The notes under the pieces are model-generated. The model was not told where the DNA came from, searched no databases, and saw only the letters and a list, made by a program, of their open reading frames with translations. A program made the position numbers and the translations under genes. From VYDC01 sp963667515 (GTDB lineage: Bacteria > Chloroflexota > Dehalococcoidia > UBA2979), in NCBI GenBank assembly GCA_963667515.2, contig CAXXXY010000011.1:124001-188000 (forward strand): a stretch of 64,000 bases of DNA, in the 5' to 3' direction. The number at the start of each line of letters is the position of its first letter. The stretch's first letter is position 1. Shown piece after piece: positions 58,358 to 64,000 of the stretch.

Positions 58358-60575
58358 CTACTCCACCTCCACGGGCGCTCGCGCGAGCGCAGGCTCGGGC
58401 CGCCCCGGGCCGCCCTCGACCCGCAGGTCGGGGAGCCAGTCGAGGAAGCTCGGCAGGTACCAGTTGCGGTCGCCCAGCAGCTTCATGCTCGCCGGCACCA
58501 GCACCACGCGCACGATCGTCGCGTCGAGGAGGACGGCGACGGCGAGCCCGAAGCCCATCTGCTGCAGCGGCACCAGCTCGCCCGCGGCGAAGCCGGAGAA
58601 GACCGCCACCATGATCAGCGCCGCGCCGGTGATCAGGCCCGCAGTGGAGCGAACACCGAACGCCACCGCATCGTCGTTGGTCGCCCCCTTGTCGTAGGCC
58701 TCGCGGATCCGCGAGAGCAGGAAGACGTGGTAGTCCATCGACAGGCCGAAGAGGATGGCGAAGAGAAAGAGCGGGATCCACGCCTGGATGATGGGCGACT
58801 CCTGGAAGCCCAGAAGCCCCGCCCCCACGCCGTGCTGAAACACCAGCACCAGCATCCCGTAGGACGCCCCCACCGACAGCAGATTGAGGAGGATCGCCTT
58901 CACCGGCACCACGATCGAGCGGAACACGAGCGTGAGCATGATGAGGCTCAGCGCGAGGATCAGGCTCAGCACGATCGGTAGGAACGTCCTCGTCAGCGCC
59001 ACGAAGTCGACGGTCTCCGCGCTCTGCCCGCCGACGAAGACGCCGAGGCCCGTCGTCGCGAAGGCCTGCGGCACGTAGTCGTCGCGGATCGTGCCGATCG
59101 CCTCCGTGGCCTGCGCGCTCTGCGGATCGCCGACGGCCGGCGCGACGACGACCGCGAGGTCGCCGCCCGCCGACGTCTCCAGTGTGCTGGGGCCAAAGCG
59201 CGCGTCCGCCGCGAGCAGCCCGCGCAGCTCCTCGATCGCGGCGACCGACGCGGGCGAGTCGACGTCGCCCTCGACGACGATCTGCACCGGCGCGTCGGCG
59301 CCGAAGCCGAACTCCTCCTGCAGCGCCTCGAACCCCTGCCGGGCGCGCAGGTTCTCGGGGAAAGTCGACGCGCCGGAGAGCCCGGTGTCGATGGTGAGGA
59401 GCGGCGCCGTCATCGCCAGCAGCAGCCCGCCGCCCAGCGCGAGCGACACCCAGGGGTGCCCCATCACGGCATGCGACACGCGGTCCCACCAGCTGCCGTC
59501 GTGGAGCTGGACGCGGTCTGCCGGCTGCCGATCAACGGCACGCGCAGCCGGTTCACGCGGTCGCCCATCAGCGAGAGCAGCGCGGGCAGCAGCGTGAGCG
59601 AGGCGCTCACGGCCGCCAGCACGACGAGGATCGCTCCGAGCCCGACGCTGAAGAACGCCGTGAACGGGATGATCAGCATTCCCAGCAGCGCGATCACCAC
59701 GACCGCGCCCGAGAAGAAGACGGCGCGGCTGGCCGCGCCGATGGCGTCGGCGACCTCCAGCCCTCCTCGCCGCTCTTCGCGGAAGCGCGAGACGATGAAG
59801 AGCGAGTAGTCGATCCCGACCGCGAGCCCGATCATCGTCGCGACGTTCTGCGTGAAGACGTGCAGGTCGTAGACCTGCCCCACGAGCGTCGCGATGGCTA
59901 GCGCCACGACGATCGCGATCATCGCGAGCACCATCGGCAGCACGGCGGCGGCGAGCGCGCCGAAGACGACCGCGAGGATCACGAGGGCGATCGGCACGCC
60001 GAAGGCCTCGCCGCGCTCCGTGTCCGCCTGCGCCTGCTCGGCGAAGTCGACGCGAAGGTGGTCTCGCCCGTCACGAACGCCTCGAAGCCGGCCACCTCGC
60101 CGGCACCGTCGACGGCCTCGTGCAGGCCCTCGACGTTCTTCTCTGCGTCACGAACGGAGCCGGTCATCGCCACCAGCAGCACCGTGGCGTGCCGGTCCGC
60201 GGAGACCAGCGTCTCGTCGCCCGTGGCGACGAAGTCGACGACGCTCGCGACCGTGTCCGGCCCGAGCGCGAGGATCTCCTCGCTCAGCGCCTCGACGCGG
60301 GCGCGGAACGCCTCGTCATCGACGGTCAACGTCTCCGAGCGCAGCAGCACTGTCTCGGGCACCGTCTCCTGCCCGCGCAGCTCGATGAGCAGCTGCTCGG
60401 CGCGCTTCGACTCGGGCTCGTTCGTCGGCGAGAACTCGGTCGTGAGCGCGTCGCTGAAGAGCGCGCTCAGCAGCCCCATCGCCACGACGAGCACCGCGAC
60501 CCACGCCGCGATCACCCGTTTCGGTCGCTTCGCGCTGCCTCTGGCCAGCGCTTCGGTCGATAGCTTGCCCCGCAT
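58358..60575 (-). pseudogene. MMPL/RND-type membrane transporter, two frameshifts
   Basis: From ATG 60575 (GGAGGGA upstream) it reads the MMPL N-terminus (RVIAAWVAVLVVAMGLLSALFSD) and first outer domain. Near 60050-60054 the frame changes to VDFAEQAQ and membrane helices with GLAVGIDYSLFIVSRFREER. Near 59516-59524 it changes again to the second half (HPWVSLALGGGLLLAM, FGLSMDYHVFLLSRIREAYDKG) and ends at 58358. Each event is one missing base. The repaired protein would be about 740 residues with two GxDY(S/H) motifs, a lipid or drug exporter. The divergent HxlR-type gene may regulate it. Confidence 0.78.
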
Positions 60576-60638
60576 CGGTTCCCTCCTCTGCCCTCGTACC
60601 TCGACGACGCGCCGGCCGCGCCAGATCGACAAGAGCGA

Positions 60639-60667
60639 ACGTTAACGACACACTATATGAAAGTCAA
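60639..60667 (-). promoter_or_regulatory. Promoter of the MMPL gene
   Basis: On the minus strand TTGACT (60662-60667) and TAACGT (60639-60644) are separated by exactly 17 bases, a good sigma-A-type promoter in an AT-rich 149-base divergent region. The start codon is 64 bases downstream. Confidence 0.5.
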
Positions 60668-60688
60668 GCACCTGCATTTTAATACATC

Positions 60689-60705
60689 ATCTGGGACTAG
60701 CAGAT
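60689..60705. promoter_or_regulatory. Inverted repeat, possible operator between MMPL and HxlR-type genes
   Basis: ATCTG-GGACTAG-CAGAT, with partly symmetric flanks CATC and CCATG, lies 19 bases before the regulator start and upstream of the MMPL promoter. The position suits autoregulation by the adjacent HxlR-type protein. Inference from symmetry and location only. Confidence 0.4.
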
Positions 60706-60724
60706 CCATGTTATCGCTGCTACC

Positions 60725-61477
60725 ATGCGCGGGATGACGAAGCGCAGCTACGAGCAGTACTGCCCGCTCGCGGGCGCCCTCGACCTGCTGGGCGAGCGCT
60801 GGACGCTGCTCGTGATCCGCGAGCTGATGTGGGGGCCGCAGCGCTACACCGACATGCTGGAGGCGCTGCCCGGCATCGGCACGAACCTGCTCGCCGGCCG
60901 GCTCCGCGACCTGGAGCGCGCGGGCGTCGTGCGGCGCCGCACGCTCCCGCCGCCCGCCGCCTCCGCCGTCTACGAGCTCAGCGAGCGCGGCGAGGGGCTG
61001 CGCGAGCCGCTGATGGCGCTGGCGAAGTGGGGCATCGCCACGCTGCCGCCGATCCCGAAGCTGACCTCGCCCGAGCAACTGAGCGGCTTCCCCGTGCGCA
61101 GCATGGTCTTCGGCCTCGCCTGCGCGATCGACGAGGGGAACGCCGGCGACCTCGACGCAACCTACGCGCTGTGGCTGGACGAGGAGCCGCACATCGTGCG
61201 GGTGACGCGCGGCTCCGCCGAGGTGCGGCGCGGCGCCACCGACCGCGCCGACGCCGTGCTGCGGCTGGACGCGTGGAGCTTCCTGCGCATCGTCCTCGGC
61301 GAGCTGACGCCCGCCGACGCCGAGGCGGAAGGCGGCCTGGCGATCGAGGGCGACCGCGACGCCGCCGAGCGGCTGCTCGCGCTGATGGACTTCCGCGAGC
61401 TGCTGGCCGAAGCGGGCGGGCTCGCCACCGACGCGGCGCCCGCGGCGGCAGCGGCAGCGGAGTCGCGCGCGGGCTAG
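60725..61477 (+). CDS. HxlR-type transcriptional regulator with C-terminal SCP2-like domain
   Basis: A 250-residue protein. Residues 10-105 are a winged helix of HxlR type (YEQYCPLAGALDLLGERWTLLVIREL; RYTDMLEALPGIGTNLLAGRLRDLERAGVV). Residues 135-235 look like a sterol-carrier-type lipid-binding domain, as in other HxlR-SCP2 fusions, suggesting a hydrophobic effector. It is divergent from the MMPL exporter. The stop TAG (61475-61477) lies in GCTAGG beside IS copy 3; the tail ends in Ala-rich sequence. Confidence 0.82.
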   Translation: MRGMTKRSYEQYCPLAGALDLLGERWTLLVIRELMWGPQRYTDMLEALPGIGTNLLAGRLRDLERAGVVRRRTLPPPAASAVYELSERGEGLREPLMALAKWGIATLPPIPKLTSPEQLSGFPVRSMVFGLACAIDEGNAGDLDATYALWLDEEPHIVRVTRGSAEVRRGATDRADAVLRLDAWSFLRIVLGELTPADAEAEGGLAIEGDRDAAERLLALMDFRELLAEAGGLATDAAPAAAAAAESRAG

Positions 61478-61478
61478 G

Positions 61479-62528
61479 TGTAGTTCCCACGTAGGTTGTT
61501 GACAGGATGAGGGGCCTCGCCCGCTGCTGTGTGTGACAGCACGGCAGTAGCGAGGAGAGGACACCCTCATGGCCCATCGTAACGCGCGGCTGACGCCGCT
61601 GACCCGACTCGAGCTCGTGCGGGAAGTGGACGCCGGCTGGCCCCAGGCTGAGGTCGCTCGCCACTTCCGCGTCTCCCGCCACACCGTTGCCAAGTGGCTG
61701 GGGCGCTTCCGGGCGGAGGGAGCGGCAGGGCTCGAGGACCGCAGCTCCGCCCCGCGCGCGCATCCCCGGCGCACGCCGCCCGAGCTGGAGCGACGCATCT
61801 GCGCCGTGCGACGCACGCAGGGATTCGGGCCGCATCGCATCCAGTGGGCGCTCGGGGTCGCCCGCTCCACGGTCTACGCCGTGCTGCGGCGCCGCGGCCT
61901 CAACCGGCTCGACCGCCTGCACCGCGTCACCCGGGAGCCGGTCCGCTACGAGCACGACGCCCCCGGCGACCTGCTGCATCTCGACGTGAAGAAGCTCGGG
62001 CGCGTCCCCGAGGGCGGCGGCAAGCGAATGGCGCCTGGCTTCGCCGAGACGCGCTCCGGGCCGCATTCGCGGCGTTCGCTGGGGCTGGAGTACCTACACG
62101 TCGCCGTCGACGACCACAGCCGTTACGCCTACGTCTCCGTCCTGCCCGACGAGCGTGGCGCGAGCTGCGCCGCCTTCCTCGAGCAGGCGCTCGCGGCCTT
62201 CCGCCGGCGTGGCGTGCGCGTGCGCCGGGTCCTGACCGACAACGCGAAGGCCTACACCGTCGCCCGCAGCTTCCACGGCGCCGCCGCTGCCGCAGACGTG
62301 CGGCTGTCGCACACGCGGCCCTACCGCCCGCAGACGAACGGCAAAGCCGAGCGTTTCATCCAGATCCTGCAGAACGAGTGGGCCTACGCCCGCCCCTACC
62401 GCTCCAACGCCGAGCGGCTGCGCCAGCTCCCACGCTGGCTCTACCGCTACAATCACCGCCGACCGCACGGCCGCGTCGGCGGGGCCGTCCCCGCCTCCCG
62501 CCTGTGAACAACCTTCCTGGGTAGTACA
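61479..62528 (+). mobile_element. IS481-family insertion sequence, copy 3
   Basis: The same 1050-base element. The left flank is GCTAGG (61473-61478) and the right flank is CCTAGC (62529-62534): both contain CTAG but they are not a direct 6-base repeat, unlike copies 1 and 2. The left flank holds the stop of the HxlR-type gene and the right flank the stop of the convergent arsR. The hybrid flanks suggest recombination between IS copies after insertion. Confidence 0.92.
61569..62507 (+). CDS. IS481-family transposase, copy 3
   Basis: 312 residues with the same HTH and DDE triad. It has Ala at residue 159 as in copy 2, Gly at 23 as in copy 1, and Arg instead of Gly at residue 302. Intact. Confidence 0.95.
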   Translation: MAHRNARLTPLTRLELVREVDAGWPQAEVARHFRVSRHTVAKWLGRFRAEGAAGLEDRSSAPRAHPRRTPPELERRICAVRRTQGFGPHRIQWALGVARSTVYAVLRRRGLNRLDRLHRVTREPVRYEHDAPGDLLHLDVKKLGRVPEGGGKRMAPGFAETRSGPHSRRSLGLEYLHVAVDDHSRYAYVSVLPDERGASCAAFLEQALAAFRRRGVRVRRVLTDNAKAYTVARSFHGAAAAADVRLSHTRPYRPQTNGKAERFIQILQNEWAYARPYRSNAERLRQLPRWLYRYNHRRPHGRVGGAVPASRL

Positions 62529-62529
62529 C

Positions 62530-62922
62530 CTAGCCGCGCGCCAGCGCCCGCGCGGCCGCGTCGAGCGCGCCCGTCCGCAGCCGATAGAACGCCCACGTCC
62601 CGCGACGCTCGCGCTCCACCAGGCCCGCCTCCAGCAGCACGCGCAGGTGGTGGCTGATCGTCGGCTGCCTGAGCTCGAACGGCTCGACGAGGTCGCAGAC
62701 GCACGCCTCGCCGCCCCCGGCCGCGCCGATCAGCGAGAGCAGCCGCACGCGCACCGGGTCGCCCAGCGCCTTGAAGACGCGCGCGGCGGCCTGCGCCTCC
62801 TCCTCGCTCACGGCGCCCGCGAGCAGCGGCGGGCAGCACGCCCCGTCCGGGGAGAGTATGGGGTCGGCGCCCAGCATCGGCAGCGTCTCGCGGACCGCGG
62901 GCGTGCTCGTCTTCATCGACAT
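62530..62922 (-). CDS. arsR: ArsR-family metalloregulator
   Basis: A 130-residue ArsR/SmtB winged-helix repressor (ARVFKALGDPVRVRLLSLI; ELRQPTISHHLRVLLEAGLVERERRGTWAFYRL). The As(III)-type site on the first DNA-binding helix is shortened to CVCDL (Cys74, Cys76), and an extra pair Cys29-Cys30 lies in the N-terminal tail (DGACCPPLL), so the metal site may use both. Divergent from arsI across 82 bases, which it probably represses. The stop codon lies in the right flank of IS copy 3. Confidence 0.88.
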   Translation of the reverse strand: MSMKTSTPAVRETLPMLGADPILSPDGACCPPLLAGAVSEEEAQAAARVFKALGDPVRVRLLSLIGAAGGGEACVCDLVEPFELRQPTISHHLRVLLEAGLVERERRGTWAFYRLRTGALDAAARALARG

Positions 62923-63004
62923 GCGCCTATATTGACAGGGCTCGATGCACGCGTCCACACTGGCGGGCGAAGGACATAGACGAGCATCGATGAAGGGAGC
63001 CGCC

Positions 63005-63454
63005 GTGGCACGGCTACAGCTCGCGATCCACGTGACCGACCTCGAGAGCGCGGTGGAGCGCTACGCGCGGATCCTCGGCGTGGAGCCGCACAAGCGGCGC
63101 CCCGGCTACGCCAACTTCGCCGTCGAGGACACGCCGCTCAAGCTCGTGCTCTTCGAGGGCGGGGAGCCCGCGACCATCAACCACCTCGGCGTCGAGGTCG
63201 ACTCGCCCGAGGAGGTGGTCGCCGCGACCCGGCGCCTCGGCGACGCCGGCCTCGAGCCGCGCGTCGAGGAGGGCTCGCTCTGCTGCCACGCGCTGCAGGA
63301 CAAGGTGTGGACGACGGCGCCCGACGGCGTGCCGTGGGAGGTCTACACGATCCTCGACGATGCGCCCCCCGAGGACGAGGCCGGCGGAGAGCTGGCGGTC
63401 GTCGGCGCCGCGAGCGGAGCCTGCTGCGCCGGCGGCGCCGCCGACTGCTGCTGA
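63005..63454 (+). CDS. arsI: ArsI-type C-As lyase (VOC family) with Cys-rich tail
   Basis: A 149-residue VOC dioxygenase that cleaves the carbon-arsenic bond of trivalent organoarsenicals. Fe(II) ligands His9, His60 (INHLGVEV) and Glu112 (WEVYT) and the arsenic-binding pair Cys93-Cys94 (EEGSLCCHALQDKVW) keep the spacing known for ArsI. The tail adds two more CC pairs (140-141 and 148-149). The GTG at 63005 has AAGGGAG five bases upstream; the ATG at 62990 would overlap that site and add five residues. It is divergent from arsR. Confidence 0.88.
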   Translation: MARLQLAIHVTDLESAVERYARILGVEPHKRRPGYANFAVEDTPLKLVLFEGGEPATINHLGVEVDSPEEVVAATRRLGDAGLEPRVEEGSLCCHALQDKVWTTAPDGVPWEVYTILDDAPPEDEAGGELAVVGAASGACCAGGAADCC

Positions 63455-63559
63455 GCGACTGCCGCCGGCCGCCTGCTGCCGAGCGCCCGTGCTGAGTGAC
63501 GGAGCGCTCCCGCCTCGGTCGGCGGCACGGCTGACGAGCGGGCGCCTCGGTCGGCGGCG

Positions 63560-64000
63560 CTAGACGGGCTCGAGCGGGCGATGGGGGCGCGCGGGCAGCT
63601 CGACCGCGATCGGGTCGCCGGGCGCGACCTCGCCGCCCGCGACAACCACCGCCATCACGCCGGCGCGTCGCACGAGCGCGCCCCGCTCGTCGCGGCCGAG
63701 CGTGGCGGTCATCAGCCCGGGCGCGAGCCCGTCGAGTGCGCGCAGGGGTTACGCAGCCCCGTCACCTCAACGATCGCCTCCGCGCTCAGGCGCAGCCGCG
63801 CTCCGGTGGGCAGCGCGAGCAGCTCCACGCCGCGGGTCGTCACGTTCTCGCCCATGCGGCTCGCCGCCACGTCGAAGCCCGCGGCCCGCAGTTCCTCGTG
63901 CAGCTCGGCGTGCAGCAAGTGGAGCTGCCGAAGGTTGGGGGGCGCGGGCTCGAGGGCCAGCCGCGAGCGGTGCTGCACGGTCGCGCCCGCGTGGGCGTCG
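63560..64000 (-). pseudogene. MOSC-domain protein, frameshifted and cut by window end
   Basis: The frame enters from beyond the window (DAHAGATVQHRSRLALEP), so the start is missing. It reads a MOSC domain (LRQLHLLHAELHEELRAAGF; ASRMGENVTTRGVELLALPTGARLRL; VTGLRNPCA). Near 63735-63742 one base is missing; the other frame continues LDGLAPGLMTATLGRDERGALVRRAGVMAVVVAGGEV to TAG at 63560. The conserved Cys of LRNPC is present. MOSC proteins handle molybdenum cofactor sulfur or related chemistry. The 105 bases between arsI and this stop hold only a doubled CTCGGTCGGCGGC string. Confidence 0.75.

Noticed and set aside
56803..62528. Composite transposon bounded by IS copies 2 and 3
   Set aside because: The copies are inverted and the outer flanks (GCTAGG and CCTAGC) are not a direct repeat, while copy 2 alone has a perfect duplication. 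Independent insertion is simpler.

Overview
The window is very G+C-rich bacterial chromosome (about 70 % or more by eye), densely packed, with many GTG starts and many 4-base ATGA/GTGA gene overlaps. The best guess is a member of Chloroflexota, possibly near Dehalococcoidia. This rests on a Chloroflexus-type malyl-CoA lyase and mesaconyl-CoA hydratase, the rpmB / fakA-degV-recG neighbourhood, and a CGAAC-N4-GTTC type SOS box. It is an inference from remembered sequences, not a search result.

Layout. 0-7.5 kb: a UPF0182 membrane protein (cut by the window edge), then argD, argG, an unknown AT-richer gene, a frameshifted argH and rpe. 7.45-8.5 kb: IS481-family copy 1. 8.5-14.4 kb: rpmB divergent from fakA-degV-recG, with two tandem-repeat tracts at the gene junctions. 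14.4-20 kb: a frameshifted DUF1801 gene, argS, trpS, an inositol-phosphatase-like gene and a convergent citrate synthase. 20-24 kb (minus): gatC-gatA-aminotransferase-hydrolase. 24.2-32.3 kb: methyltransferase and class A PBP, an RCK (TrkA-like) protein, a membrane-anchored zinc-peptidase-like protein and two membrane proteins.

32.4-45.2 kb is the metabolic core. On the plus strand are malyl-CoA lyase, a divergent two-subunit ADP-forming CoA ligase, a minimal one-cluster ferredoxin-like protein, a GIY-YIG protein and a ferritin. On the minus strand are mesaconyl-CoA hydratase, a methylsuccinyl-CoA-dehydrogenase-type acyl-CoA dehydrogenase and rpiB. Together these give three consecutive late steps of the ethylmalonyl-CoA pathway, methylsuccinyl-CoA to mesaconyl-CoA to methylmalyl-CoA to glyoxylate plus propionyl-CoA. 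The CoA ligase could interconvert malyl-CoA and malate with ATP. VOC proteins, an MFS transporter and an enoyl-CoA hydratase follow.

45-50.5 kb holds luciferase-like monooxygenases, a cupredoxin-like membrane protein and two alpha/beta hydrolases without a serine nucleophile. Several genes here carry in-frame stops or frameshifts. 50.5-55.4 kb is an SOS-controlled imuB-dnaE2 mutagenesis cassette. 55.4-64 kb has an ABM protein, an aldo/keto reductase, IS copy 2 (inverted), an ABM protein, a frameshifted MMPL transporter, an HxlR-type regulator, IS copy 3, an arsR-arsI organoarsenical module and a frameshifted MOSC gene running off the end.

All three IS copies sit on NCTAGN sites that contain gene stop codons. 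Several convergent gene pairs share a single CTAG as overlapping stops. No tRNA, rRNA or CRISPR array was recognised.
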